From contig OZ036017.1 of NCBI GenBank assembly GCA_964035015.1, positions 1,108,501 to 1,172,500 of the forward strand: a stretch of DNA of 64,000 bases, given 5' to 3'. Each line of letters opens with the position of its first letter. Within the stretch, counting starts at the first letter, position 1. The notes under the pieces are model-generated. The model saw only the letters and a list, made by a program, of their open reading frames with translations. It was not told the origin of the DNA and searched no databases. The stretch comes from Corallium rubrum (lineage: Eukaryota; Cnidaria; Anthozoa; Scleralcyonacea; Coralliidae). The translations under genes and the position numbers were made by a program. This document shows, piece after piece, positions 54,067 through 60,077 of this stretch.

Positions 54067-55557
54067 GGGTGTCGTGAAATTTGACTGGTCAAAAAACACC
54101 TTTGACCTGTCACAATTGGAACTGACCAGTCACCATGACCAGCATAACATGAAACGTTATTTTGAGCCCTGCTGTCCGATAATATTGAAAATTTCAGTAT
54201 TATCAGTATATCGATATTTGAAAATTTCGAGTAATCGGTATTTCAAAAAACCCAATAATAATCGATATACCGCATCAGCCTATTTACAGGCAGTTCAATT
54301 ATTATTTTAAGCAGTATTAATCCTAAACTTTGAATATAGTAGGGGGATTTCTAAGTTTGTCAATTTCAAGTCAGTTTTCATGCTCACACCATCAAGTTTC
54401 ATATCCAGTCTTTTTACTACCCATTCACTCATAGAAGTTTCAAGTTCTAGATAATCTACTGTAATTGTTAAAAAGTCTTATTCCATAAAAGAAATAGAAA
54501 ATGGACACCCTGTGTTTATATAATTATATTAACCTGACACAAACATTTGAGTTTGAGACAATTTGAAAGTACTTATATAAATTCTCACCTATGGCTGGAG
54601 TTCACATAAACTTTCATATAACACGGGCATCCATTTTCTATTTCTTGAGTATGAAGCATCTTTGTCTAATTATTGTTATAAATATTTAATATATCTTCAT
54701 TTAATGTATCAGTCAATTCCAGCTTTGCCCATCTCCCCCCCCCCTGTGCCACCCTCGGGCATTCACCATTTTTTACTAATCTCAGGGGTAAGGTTTTGGA
54801 ATATTCACACTTGCTATGCACTGTGGGAAAGTATGTCTAATTTGCACCGCTGTGCAGGCATTTTAATGGAAATATATTTGAAATAAAAGGTTTCAAATTT
54901 CCAAGTAAATCGGATGTTAAATGAGCTAAAATACGACAAATTTTTCTGTAAAATAGCGTTACCTTGAGTTCATGATGTGTTGTCTTCTATTTGCGTTCTT
55001 CTTGAGTTGATTTGAAGTGATTTATCTGTGTTTTCATTTGGGGTTTAGACCTATATTTGTTGCCCAGGGGTGGAGCCTTGGCACACTATGTCTTTCCCTG
55101 GGGTGGGGGCACGGTCAATTTTTTCTCCAAAATGTCTAATGCCCGGGTGTTGGCCGGGGGGGGATACGCACCATTGGAATTGACTGATACATAATATGCC
55201 TCTACATAAAGCTATTTTCTGGGCTACCAAATTTTAACAAGCCTTCGCCTTCGCCTTCCATCTGGTCAACAATCGCAACAAGTAATTTTAGCCTAAAAAA
55301 TTAGTTTCGTAATTTACAGCATAATTCTCAATTCTGTACCATATTATAATATTATTCACTACAAAATAATTCAAAACAAATATCATTTATAAATACAAAT
55401 TATTTCAAGTACTTACTATAACGGCCCAATTATTGGTATGCTTCGAGGAAAATACATTTGTAAGGTCAGGAGTCTTGGCAGAACCATTACAGGATAAAAG
55501 TAACACTAAAACCAAATGAAATTGAATAAAAGAGCGAAAGAACATACGAGCGGCCAT
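23473..55557 (-). CDS. PIGK: PIGK/GPI8 GPI-anchor transamidase subunit, 10 exons
   Basis: This is the C13-family cysteine peptidase-like subunit of the GPI transamidase. In the ER lumen it cleaves the C-terminal signal of precursors and attaches the GPI anchor. Minus-strand join: 55557-55417, 45439-45348, 40048-39990, 39516-39440, 39304-39271, 35950-35776, 35570-35453, 29252-29142, 26567-26490, 23637-23473. All junctions are GT-AG and all phases match, giving 350 codons without a stop. Residues 1-27 form a signal peptide. [43 protein letters not shown] (His162), VDTCQ (Cys204) and VTDFFGSVR match known PIGK. The vertebrate protein is about 395 aa, so the C-terminal membrane exon is missing from this model. 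Introns reach 10 kb and are full of transposons. Start choice: first ATG in frame, with A at -3 and G at +4. Confidence 0.95.
23640..24300. other. intronic sequence, unassigned
   Basis: AT-rich intron 9 sequence of PIGK. No element ends or coding similarity recognised. Confidence 0.35.
24331..24369 (+). ncRNA. candidate minimal type I hammerhead ribozyme
   Basis: GGT then the invariant CTGATGA, a 6-bp stem II GATTTT-GTAAT-AAAATC, GAAA, TATC, then ACC, which pairs with GGT. In TATC the second T can pair with the last A of GAAA (one-pair stem III) and C is the cleavage nucleotide. This is the compact form known from Penelope-like terminal repeats. No Penelope coding region is adjacent, so it may be a solo terminal repeat. 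Confidence 0.6.
24565..24877. mobile_element. MITE with TGTCCACTCCGTTCTGCGCA ends
   Basis: TGTCCACTCCGTTCTGCGCA near 24571 and its complement at about 24857-24876 bound a ~300-bp non-coding body. The left end follows TTAA (24561-24564). The right flank is replaced by a TA microsatellite. Confidence 0.65.
24878..24935. repeat. (TA)n microsatellite
   Basis: About 58 bp of pure TA abutting the right end of the preceding MITE. Confidence 0.95.
24937..25205. mobile_element. MITE with CCAGGTGATCTGA ends
   Basis: CCAGGTGATCTGA and complement TCAGATCACCTGG bound the segment. Inner blocks AATAGAAATCCATTTT and complement also pair. Target duplication not resolved. Confidence 0.6.
25206..26489. other. 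intronic sequence, unassigned
   Basis: It contains mixed-composition DNA with open frames of about 100 codons on both strands (25415-25896), but no recognisable domain. A TTAGGGTTAGGG-like word lies near 26017. Nothing is supported as a gene. Confidence 0.35.
26490..26567 (-). CDS. PIGK: PIGK exon 9 (residues 270-295)
   Basis: It encodes [20 protein letters not shown] then PRDVQK, matching the LF(Q)...STP.RTDLF.RD region of PIGK. The acceptor is CTTGTTTAG and the donor GTAAAAAG. Confidence 0.92.
26638..26995. mobile_element. Harbinger-like MITE, TTA target duplication
   Basis: Ends GGGGCCGTTTACATG/CATGTAAACGGCCCC lie between TTA trinucleotides (26635-26637 and 26996-26998). Subterminal repeats of ATCCGGATTGAG/CTCAATCCGGAT occur throughout. 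The 3-bp duplication and G-rich ends fit PIF/Harbinger. Non-coding. Confidence 0.75.
27000..27448. mobile_element. complete TTAA-family palindromic MITE (449 bp)
   Basis: TTAA 26996-26999 and 27449-27452. Ends AGTGTCTATGAAA/TTTCATAGGCACT. Arms carry TTTTGCAGTTTTTCGTTTCC, CAGTTTGTTTGATGTGCAAA and TATCTTTGCTATTGTCAAAT with complements. It is the cleanest member of the family seen at 12985, 19747, 28859, 59040, 63230 and 63728. A truncated sibling follows directly to about 27560. Confidence 0.8.
27577..28858 (+). pseudogene. LINE 3' fragment with (TAATC)n tail
   Basis: The reading [20 protein letters not shown] continues, after removal of the inserted element 27679-28251 with one TTAA, as [27 protein letters not shown], a stop, YCCTIYGNC and [15 protein letters not shown]. 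This is the end of the reverse transcriptase of CR1/jockey-type LINEs. A degraded 3' region, an AATAAA at about 28761 and a TAATC pentanucleotide tail (28777-28858) follow. It is 5'-truncated and dead. Confidence 0.85.
27679..28251. mobile_element. piggyBac-like MITE inside the LINE, TTAA target
   Basis: Ends CCCTATCCAGAC/GTCTGGATAGGG are flanked by TTAA (27675-27678, 28252-28255). CCCT at the tip and a TTAA target are piggyBac hallmarks. Excision in silico leaves the LINE frame intact, proving it is an insertion. The body is non-coding, with G and C homopolymers near its ends. Confidence 0.88.
28859..29105. mobile_element. partial TTAA-family MITE
   Basis: It shares CAAACATAATCA, TCTACATGTTTAGT, CTTAATTTTCGTTTCATAGG and intermediate blocks with the element at 27000. 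Left end missing after the TAATC tail. Confidence 0.65.
29142..29252 (-). CDS. PIGK: PIGK exon 8 (residues 233-269)
   Basis: It encodes [20 protein letters not shown] and [13 protein letters not shown](Y/F)YVL(E/Q)FLE is diagnostic for the family. The donor GTATGTG at codon boundary 269 keeps phase with exon 9; a GTGAAC eight bases earlier would break it. Confidence 0.93.
29260..30220. other. intronic sequence with one short palindrome
   Basis: PIGK intron 7. A palindrome at about 30020-30090 has arms AACTACGTACGTTATTTACC-like and complement with apex CTCTTCGGGCC. Otherwise nothing recognised. Confidence 0.4.
30265..30890. repeat. ~128-bp minisatellite, all frames partly open
   Basis: Units of 124-128 bp contain AACATGGGCTGTTTTGGCCC, CCAAAACAGAACGCAAGGGC and TGTTTCAGTACCTCAAGGGC. 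Several overlapping frames stay open up to 215 codons because the unit lacks stops in most frames. Low-complexity repeats of GLF/FGP-type peptides result. It is not considered a gene. Confidence 0.8.
31399..33416 (+). other. possible two-exon small gene or gene relic
   Basis: ATGGATGCGATCACATTATT then AAAG is followed by a good donor GTAAGT at 31423. An acceptor TTTTGTAATTTTAG ends at 33197 and opens, in the same phase, a frame [30 protein letters not shown] and LQGWSVL that stops at about 33405. An overlapping +1 frame from 33365 ([20 protein letters not shown]) runs to 33518. No family was recognised. The codon pattern and splice signals suggest exons, captured or decayed, inside PIGK intron 7 on the opposite strand. 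Confidence 0.35.
31509..32174. mobile_element. unclassified element with palindromic head, copy 1
   Basis: The head TTATACACTTGTTGACTGGC opens a hairpin (31509-31668; apex CTTTAGCCCGAGG). A ~500-bp body with GACGTCAGAGGGAAACA repeats follows, ending TCTTTGGTATATAACAA. The same unit is nested in a hAT element at 61477-62132. A 132-codon minus-strand frame exists here but is broken in the other copy. Confidence 0.7.
32180..34730. other. AT-rich interior of the fold-back-like structure
   Basis: Apart from the possible second exon near 33198-33405, there are only AT-rich stretches with repeated AGAATTCTTGTCAAG-like words at about 34030-34260. Confidence 0.35.
35045..35290. repeat. (GAT/AAT)n imperfect microsatellite
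   Basis: About 245 bp of GATGAT, GATAAT and GACGAT triplets. All frames are open, giving homopolymer-like peptides that are not genes. It separates the fold-back structure from PIGK exon 7. Confidence 0.9.
35453..35570 (-). CDS. PIGK: PIGK exon 7, catalytic cysteine (residues 193-232)
   Basis: It encodes [16 protein letters not shown] and [20 protein letters not shown]. Cys204 in DTCQ is the nucleophile. The acceptor is TGTGCTTCAG and the donor GTAAGTATT. Confidence 0.96.
35776..35950 (-). CDS. PIGK: PIGK exon 6, catalytic histidine (residues 135-193)
   Basis: It encodes [30 protein letters not shown] and [13 protein letters not shown]. His162 in TGHGG is the catalytic-dyad histidine. The acceptor is ACATTTTAG and the donor GTAAAAC. 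Confidence 0.96.
36150..39060. repeat. 2.9-kb dodecamer satellite in PIGK intron 5
   Basis: The unit TTTAGATTTACA repeats with variants (TTTACATTTGGA, TCTAGATTCACA). A longer period of about 525-540 bp is visible: ACTGTAGATTTATATTTAC recurs near 36758, 37283 and 37821. Because 12 is a multiple of three, frames stay open on both strands (Lys-Cys-Lys-Ser and Leu-His-Leu-Asp repeats). These are not genes. A TTTAG run lies at 38829-38868. Confidence 0.93.
39271..39304 (-). CDS. PIGK: PIGK exon 5, 34-bp microexon (residues 124-135)
   Basis: It encodes [11 protein letters not shown] plus one base of Gly135, exactly filling the gap between exons 4 and 6. The acceptor is CTACTGTAG and the donor GTACAGG. 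The short intron to exon 4 is 135 bp. The next intron holds the 12-bp satellite. Confidence 0.9.
39440..39516 (-). CDS. PIGK: PIGK exon 4 (residues 98-123)
   Basis: It encodes [11 protein letters not shown] then [25 protein letters not shown] is the highly conserved insertion loop of PIGK. The acceptor is TTCTTTAG and the donor GTAAGC. Confidence 0.95.
39720..39950. repeat. interspersed CTGGCGTTA-type repeat
   Basis: AAATCGTCTGGTGTTATCG, ACATCGTCTGGCACAG and AAATCATCTGGCATTAC resemble the core of the repeat at 9811. It is a diverged copy located between PIGK exons 3 and 4. Confidence 0.5.
39990..40048 (-). CDS. PIGK: PIGK exon 3 (residues 78-98)
   Basis: It encodes [19 protein letters not shown] with split codons at both ends (Ser78, Gly98). 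The acceptor is ATTTTATAG and the donor GTAACA. ADDMACN is a family signature. Confidence 0.95.
41137..41180 (-). ncRNA. candidate hammerhead ribozyme (3' copy)
   Basis: On the minus strand: TTGCT, CTGATGA, stem II GGCCTG-AGTCAA-CAGGCC, GAAA, GCTT, AGCAA. TTGCT pairs with AGCAA (stem I). A of GAAA can pair with the first T of GCTT's TT, leaving T as the cleavage base. All core bases are present. Confidence 0.7.
41290..41655 (-). pseudogene. GIY-YIG endonuclease fragment of Penelope element
   Basis: The minus-strand frame reads [73 protein letters not shown] and ends [10 protein letters not shown]. The CECG...VYIGETGR segment carries the GIY-YIG signature with the Arg, and the C-terminal part is usual for the family. 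The reverse transcriptase is absent, and the apparent N-terminus (above 41655) is antisense of the terminal repeat. Confidence 0.88.
41648..41691 (+). ncRNA. candidate hammerhead ribozyme (inverted copy)
   Basis: An identical core to the 3' copy in the opposite orientation: CTGATGA, GGCCTG-AGTCAA-CAGGCC, GAAA, GCTT, with TTGCT/AGCAA stem I. The two copies would also pair with each other as a long hairpin. Confidence 0.7.
41746..41775. repeat. (TA)n microsatellite
   Basis: Short TA run immediately right of the Penelope target duplication. Confidence 0.85.
41880..42066. repeat. palindromic element
   Basis: Arms AAATGGATGCCC, TGTTTATATAACCTGATGCA, AACACTCG, GGGAGAATTCGAAA and complements, apex CGCCTACGGCTTGG. 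A related, more degraded palindrome lies at 54480-54655 (AAATAGAAAATGGACACCC...). Confidence 0.6.
42427..43314. mobile_element. unclassified palindrome-headed element, copy 3
   Basis: The head TATACACTTAATGTCTGCTC hairpin (42429-42575; apex GAGACGAAGTCGAGG) and tail ...CTAGCTATATAACAA have the layout of the elements at 31509 and 61477, with diverged sequence. It was invaded by the TA element 42582-42897. Confidence 0.55.
42582..42897. mobile_element. mariner-like palindromic MITE, TA target
   Basis: CAGGGTGTAT...ATACACCCTG ends sit between TA dinucleotides (42580-42581, 42898-42899). Arms of about 90 bp (AAAAGGCTACCCTTAGAAAA, TTAACATTCTTTTCAAATAA, CCTATTGTATATTGACAG and complements) pair nearly perfectly. 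CAGGGTGT tips and TA targets fit Tc1/mariner. Confidence 0.85.
43320..45347. other. intronic sequence, unassigned
   Basis: PIGK intron 2. Frames up to 122 codons (43572-43940) show no domain and are flanked by non-coding repeat-like DNA (TTAAAGGTCAACTCAAGGCA start). Nothing supported as a gene. Confidence 0.35.
45348..45439 (-). CDS. PIGK: PIGK exon 2 (residues 48-77)
   Basis: It encodes [20 protein letters not shown] then [10 protein letters not shown], nearly identical to the same stretch of animal PIGK. The acceptor is TTTTTTGAAG and the donor GTGAAAT. Intron 1 upstream is about 10 kb. Confidence 0.95.
46069..46817. mobile_element. inverted-repeat element, CAGCCTAGAC ends
   Basis: CTCAGCCTAGACATAGGC at the left and GCCTAGGTCTAGGCTGAG at the right are inverted, followed by TTTTCC/GGAAAT-type blocks. 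GTAATCT flanks both sides. Non-coding. Confidence 0.5.
46895..47030. repeat. palindrome with CTATCGCCTCG apex
   Basis: Arms AAAAACTTAGTCGCTGTGCG-like, TTATCGAGTTATAATGCAC and CGAGA with complements; apex CTCGGCTATCGCCTCGTG, very like the apex of the palindrome at 280-473. Confidence 0.6.
47064..47570. mobile_element. AT-rich palindromic MITE
   Basis: CCATCATTGAAAGTATG ... and ...TTTTTAATGATGG bound inverted arms that include TTAGAATGCATGCGTCAAGA and AGTATGATATCAAATTCTAA with complements. Confidence 0.6.
47575..48970. other. intronic sequence, unassigned
   Basis: Part of PIGK intron 1. Frames of 87-111 codons on the minus strand (47681-48325) have no recognisable domain. Confidence 0.35.
49255..50268. 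mobile_element. hAT-type non-autonomous element, copy 1
   Basis: CACTGACCTGTATATAACTG...CAGTTATATACAGGTCAGTG ends are flanked by an exact 8-bp repeat GTCGGCTA (49247-49254, 50269-50276). Inverted arms extend through GGCCATTTGAACGTGGCGTC and complement. The 1,014-bp interior contains no transposase. It is the uninterrupted sibling of the element at 60992. Confidence 0.92.
50430..51270. repeat. cluster of three tRNA-derived SINE copies
   Basis: Two copies on the minus strand (about 50440-50745 and 50750-51033) and one on the plus strand (51036-51260). The full tRNA-like head in plus orientation is 51069-51145: box A CGTGGCTCAGTGGTCAGAGC, anticodon loop CTAGAAT, box B GTGGGTTCAATTCCTGC, near-closing acceptor GGCCTCCG/CGGAAGGCC with one bulge. 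The first copy lacks ~33 bp of the T-arm region. Tails share CGGTTTGGTCTTATAATG and ATATATTCTACACTC. SINE, not a functional tRNA. Confidence 0.8.
51600..52570. other. intronic sequence with one short palindrome
   Basis: GGTCTCAAAAACGACGCTCG and complement form a hairpin at about 51623-51680 (apex CTGTGGCCTCGGG). Otherwise nothing recognised. Confidence 0.4.
52784..52987 (-). pseudogene. BED zinc-finger fragment of hAT transposase/ZBED type
   Basis: The minus-strand frame contains [40 protein letters not shown] then a stop. The aromatic residues, C-x2-[10 protein letters not shown] and H-x4-H pattern are those of BED fingers in hAT transposases and ZBED genes. The frame stops directly after the last His. 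A second frame ([17 protein letters not shown]) may continue the linker. No hAT catalytic domain follows, so this is a broken transposase relic in PIGK intron 1. Confidence 0.75.
53611..54171. mobile_element. hAT-like MITE with T/G-rich core
   Basis: CAGGGCTCAAAATAAC...GTTATTTTGAGCCCTG ends with inverted subterminal TGACCAGTC/GACTGGTCA words. The core (53816-54070) is TTGTG and TTTTG arrays followed by long T and G runs, which keep several frames open. CAGGGCTC tips resemble hAT ends. The 8-bp target duplication is not visible. Confidence 0.65.
54175..55340. other. intronic sequence, unassigned
   Basis: A palindrome relic (54480-54655) related to that at 41880 and C/G runs. No gene. Confidence 0.4.
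55417..55557 (-). CDS. PIGK: PIGK exon 1 (signal peptide, residues 1-47)
   Basis: It begins [10 protein letters not shown], has a hydrophobic core LVLVLLLSC, and ends [11 protein letters not shown], the start of the peptidase domain. The donor is GTAAGT. The frame extends upstream without an ATG, so 55557 is the best start. A decayed copy of the 3' part lies at 55874-56067. Confidence 0.93.
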
Positions 55558-55873
55558 CTTGAATATCGACTCACACCCGTTCCCAGGGCCTTCTCGGTGA
55601 GCCAATATTGACGACTGATCGGGATCGTTCGGATAATCGTCGGCCCTCCCTCGAGTGAAGTGAAGAAAATAAACGCAAATAAACGATTAACCAGTGAATG
55701 TAATAATTTATTTATCCTCGTGCCACAGAATTATTATAATTTTTTTATGAATAGGTTTTAGAAATACACCAATTGAGATGCAACATCGAAAGTCGAAACA
55801 ACTCGTTGAGAAATTCAGCGTAGCTAAAAAATTACAAGCTTTAAAAACTTCGAAAGACGAATAGTTTTCTGTT

Positions 55874-56067
55874 ACATATTATAATATTATTCAACAGTAC
55901 AAAATAATTAAAACAAATATCATTTATAAGATACAAATAAGTACTTTCAAGTACTTACTATAACGGCCCAATATATTGGTATGCTTCGAGGAAAATACAT
56001 TTGTAAGGTCAAATAGTCTTGGGCAGAACCATTACAGGATAAAAGTAACACTAAAACCAAATGAAAT
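55874..56067 (-). pseudogene. decayed duplicate of PIGK exon 1 and flanking intron
   Basis: The sequence matches 55341-55527 from CATATTATAATATTATTCA through the donor AAGTACTTACTATAACGGCC to AAAACCAAATGAAATT. Small insertions (AAT in the TTTGACC region, an extra TA) break the frame, and the start codon and signal-peptide N-terminus are absent. A local duplication placed it about 530 bp upstream of the real exon. Confidence 0.8.
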
Positions 56068-56069
56068 TA

Positions 56070-57760
56070 TAACAAATAACAATCAAATATGCACGGTCAA
56101 GTTTGCACTAAATAAATAATCTTTAAAAATCAAGACTAAAAGTTGTTCTTTTGTTAGATTTGAAGTCAGAAATGTAACAACAGTGAAAATGCGATTTCAA
56201 ATAACAGTATACATTACATATAACTTTTAAAGCTTATGTAAAATATTCTATATTTCAAAACTTATCAACAATGAAATGGAGTTGTCCCTTATCAGATATG
56301 CATGGGCAAGTTTTCACCAAATAAATAATCTTAAAAATTGAAAACCAAAAATTATTTTTTGTTACATTTGAAACTAGAAATATTTACGTACAACAGTAAA
56401 TAAAAATGCAATTAAATAACAGTATTTATTATATATTCAAACTTTATTCTCGTTCGTGATTGGCCAAAACGCCCCCGCTAATTCTCCGTATCTGGAAGCT
56501 GACGCGTTATTTCAGCTGCTGACGTGATCAGCGTGCAATTAAATAATACCTTGTTTTGGGTCGAACTTCGATCCAAAACAAGCAACCTATCCTCAGTCTT
56601 AGATTACCAATAATAGGAAATTGTCAAATGCTCTTGAATTACCCATAATGGGTAATTCAAGAGGATTTATTAATGAAACTCTTCCCCCCCCGAACCCCCT
56701 AACCCTAACCCTAAAAAATGTGAATTTCCCGGGGGAAACACTAACCCTAACTTGAAAAGTATCGGGGTTCCTTTTTTAGCTACCTCCTCCCCGTCCAACC
56801 CCCCTAATAGTGTTTGTAACTTATGGTCAATAGTTCTTGACAAAGATTGTGGGATGCGCAGTGAGTTTTAATCCGTTAATTGGCGCATCATTGGGTCTTT
56901 GAAAATGCGATTTCAAATAACAGTATACATTACATATAACTTTTAAAGCTTATGTAAAATACTCTATATTTCAAAGCTTATCAGAAATAAAATGAAGTTG
57001 TCCCTCATCAAATATGAACGGGCAAGTTTTTACCAAATAAATAATCTTTAAAAATAGTACTGCAAACTGAAACTTGGTTAGATATGAAATCAGAAATATT
57101 TACAAAAATAAAAATGCGATTTCAAATAACAGTATTTATAATACTATTCAAACTTTATTCTCGTTCGTGATTGGCCAAAACGCCCCCGCTAATTCTCCGT
57201 ATCTGGAAGCTGACGCGTTATTTCAGCTTCTGACGTGATCAGCGTGCAATAATACCTTGTTTTGGATCGAACTTTGATCCAAAACAAGGTATTATTGCAC
57301 GCTGTCGAACCCAAGCCCCCAGCGCGGTCGGCAGCTTGCTAAAAATCACGCCAAAACTAAATATTTTTGAAGAGTAAAAAAATGGTGTTGTTCTTTGCTT
57401 CTCGATATCATGCTCAACCTCATTTAATAATTGTTTAATATTCAATATATATTCAAAGCATATCAGACTAAAATAGGGTTTCCCTTATCAAATATGCACG
57501 GGCAAGTTTTCTCCAAATAAATAATCTTTAAAACTTTAAATATATATTTCAAAGCTTATTAAAAATAAAATGGGGTTGTCCACTTCCTTATCAAGTATCT
57601 GTATGGGCAAGTTTTTACCAAATATAAATGACTTAGATTTCAATCGAAAACTACAGGCTGAATAGTTTCCTGTTAGATTTGAAATTACTATAATACAAAC
57701 ACTAAAAATGCGCTTAAAATGAATAACAACGTTAATATTATACATTAGATTGTTTAATCT
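56070..57760. repeat. degenerate ~0.7-kb tandem repeats
   Basis: TTCAAATAACAGTAT, GGGCAAGTTTT(T/C)ACCAAATAAA and AAATAATCTTTAAA recur five or so times. The block TTCTCGTTCGTGATTGGCCA...CTGACGTGATCAGCGTGCAA is duplicated at 56446-56540 and 57157-57250 (711 bp apart). A short hairpin GCAATAATACCTTGTTTTGG and complement lies at 57245-57300. A CCCTAACCCTAACCCT word at about 56697-56713 is telomere-like. Confidence 0.65.
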
Positions 57761-57945
57761 TTCATATACAGTACAGTAGAGTAATTAAACAAACTGATGG
57801 TTTTAAAATTAACAAAACACCTGTAAGCATTTTCCCTATATGGTCATACGGGGCCGGCCTGTTTTTACAAGCTCATCATTATAAGTCATGGGGAATGCCC
57901 CCAAGTATGGGGATGCCCCTTACGTAATGCAGTGCAGAGCGAAAG

Positions 57946-57954
57946 TATATAAAT
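57946..57954 (+). promoter_or_regulatory. TATA box of the downstream gene (candidate)
   Basis: TATATAAAT, about 30 bp before a transcribed-looking segment ending in a consensus donor AAG|GTAAGAATT at 58070/58071. Confidence 0.45.
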
Positions 57955-57974
57955 CCAACGGGAGATCATAGCTA

Positions 57975-58070
57975 TAGTTAGTTGTATTAAACATCACAGA
58001 TCCAAGCACAAGGAATATATTGTGTGAGCTATACGTTTGTCAACTTTACCGATATCAACTGCTCTTTAAG
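57975..58070 (+). other. possible 5' untranslated exon
   Basis: It is bounded by a TATA-distance start and the donor GTAAGAATTA, and has no ATG frame of note. A fitting acceptor (GCTAATCCCAG, ending 60036) lies 42 bp before the coding ATG at 60078. Transcript evidence would be needed to confirm it. Confidence 0.35.
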
Positions 58071-58378
58071 GTAAGAATTAATTGTTGATCTTAAGCTTCG
58101 CAATGAATGTTGTTCTCAGCCGGAAGAAAATGTGATGCTCAGCTGAATAGTGTTAATACACTCCCAACAATGTCAAGTGGATAAATTCGAGTCGACATCA
58201 GAACTGCGTGTCAGCGAAAATATTTTAAGAAAAATTATAGCCTATATTATGAATATGTACGTATAATATATTTAGACGATTTAGCGGTATAAATATACCG
58301 AGATCCATAACTTCTTGTACACAGAATAGGCGCTTATAAATTAAATGTATCTGTACAGTATCAAAGTGAAATAGATTT

Positions 58379-58475
58379 TAACCCTTTCAACCAGAAAGGT
58401 CTCCCGATGACGAGTAAAACGTCTGGCGTTAGCCAGAGTAAAATACTAAAAGGGAATTCAGGGTTGAAATGGCTA
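58379..58475. repeat. interspersed CTGGCGTTAGCCAG repeat
   Basis: ACCCTTTCAACCAGAAAGG, AAACGTCTGGCGTTAGCCAG then AGTAAAATACTAAAAGGG, ending GGGTTGAAATGG. Outer arms are partly inverted, and the core palindrome equals that at 9811. Confidence 0.65.
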
Positions 58476-59039
58476 ATAATCCAAGCTCAAGAAATATTGG
58501 GCCACCTATTTTCCAGCTAGCAGCATGTTTTACTGCTGTATATATGCCAACCCAACTTTAACAGTGGCTTTTAAATAGCTCTCCATATAATGAATTTACT
58601 ATGTTTAGAGAAAATGTTGAAATTAGGGATTAAAAGCTATTAATGATTGGCTTACGGAATGAAAGCTAGACAGTAGATCATCGAGTCAGTAAACCCGCTG
58701 GTGATCAGGTTAGCGTTTAAATTAATCTAGACGGTAATTCAAATTGTTGACTAAGGTAGTAAGGTTATGGTTTTTGCTTGGGTTAGGTAGAAGAACATGC
58801 AGCTGCGACAAAGTACTCTTTTCTCACCCAGTTTGTTTTGTCTTACAATATAAAAATTCTAAGAAGATATAAATAGCCATTTCTCAGTAAGCATGCATAA
58901 TTTTCAGTCTGCCTGAATAATTATTAATTCCATAAACAAGATTTCGGGGATGCCCCTTTAAGTCATTACATCGTAATTGTGGATTGATATTACAAACGGA
59001 AATTGTCCTTTTCGAAGATCATTTAATAAATGTGTGAAA

Positions 59040-59187
59040 AGCAATAATCTTTTTAAAATTAAACGATCTAAAATATCTCAGTCAACAACGCAGCAAAGAA
59101 ACGAAAAACTGCAAAAGATGTTACTCTGTCATTTTAGGTGTTATTTCAAATAAGACAAATTTCATTTTCATTTCATAGGCATTTTAA
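59040..59187. mobile_element. TTAA-family MITE, right half only
   Basis: CAACGCAGCAAAGAAACGAA, AACTGCAAAAGATGTTACTC and TTTCATAGGCATT TTAA match the right arm of the element at 27000. Confidence 0.6.
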
Positions 59188-59550
59188 AATATTACAGGCG
59201 AGAGTTCGTGGTAACACTACGTTTATAATTTATTTCTGAGCTTTCTGCTTTCGACCTGTTGACTCTTCACAGAGCAAATGCCCAACATTCCTGCCGAAAG
59301 TACAATTTTCATCGGAGTTTCCCACAATCTCGAGCCCATAGTCTCTCAGCTGCTTTTTGTCAGCGGGTGAGTGCTTTACCCGCTGACAAAAAGCAGAGAA
59401 ACAATGGGCTCGAGATTGTGGGAAACTCCGACGAATTGTACTTTCTGATTGAGTTTCCCAAAGCCCCCGTTTCTCGGTAATGACCAGAAGGATCGCAGGC
59501 TCTGGATACGAGATTGTCAGTAAGAACAAAAGAGCGTCGACCAAGCGTCA

Positions 59551-59742
59551 TTTAAGCCTAGTTCTCATATGTCGCCGACGGTCGCCGATTTGTGATTTAG
59601 ATGCATGTTAAAACGGTAAAAAAGAAAAGTAATAAAGAACAATACAGAAAGCAGTGCTTTTCTGCATTGTTCTTTATTACTTAACATGCATCTGAATCAT
59701 GGATCGGCGACGGTCGGCGACATATGAGAACTAAGCTTTAGT
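59551..59742. repeat. palindromic MITE
   Basis: TTTAAGCCTAGTTCTCATAT/ATATGAGAACTAAGCTTTA ends, with GTCGCCGACGGTCGCCGAT, AGATGCATGTTAA and AGTAATAAAGAACAAT plus complements. Non-coding. Confidence 0.65.
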
Positions 59743-59884
59743 GGTTTGCCTTCTTGAGGCATTGTTCGATACTTAACTATTCCGATGGATTACCTTATTT
59801 GGATTGAAAAATAGTTCTCGACATGAGCTACTAGTGCGGATTTTAAAATATTGTTGTTATATCTTCTATATCTTTGTGAAAATT

Positions 59885-60012
59885 GATCGTCTGGGTTAGT
59901 GTAGTCATGAGAAAGACTGTTGTTGATGTTAGTGACTGATGTTTCGACGGCATCAGCGGCCTAACATCGACAACTGTCTTTCTGAAGACTACACCAACCT
60001 AGGCGATCAATT
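59885..60012. repeat. palindrome just upstream of the HNH-like gene
   Basis: TTGATCGTCTGGGTTAGTGTAGTC and AAAGACTGTTGTTGATGTTAG-type arms pair with the right side; apex near 59945 (GTTTCGACGGCATCAG). It lies within the presumed 5' intron. Confidence 0.6.
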
Positions 60013-60077
60013 TTTACAAACATGTGCTAATCCCAGGTTCATACCATTTACTTTACATCTTCTACATTATTAATAAA

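Noticed and set aside
56697..56713. Telomere or chromosome end (CCCTAACCCTAACCCT)
   Set aside because: Only about two to three units, internal, with ordinary sequence on both sides.
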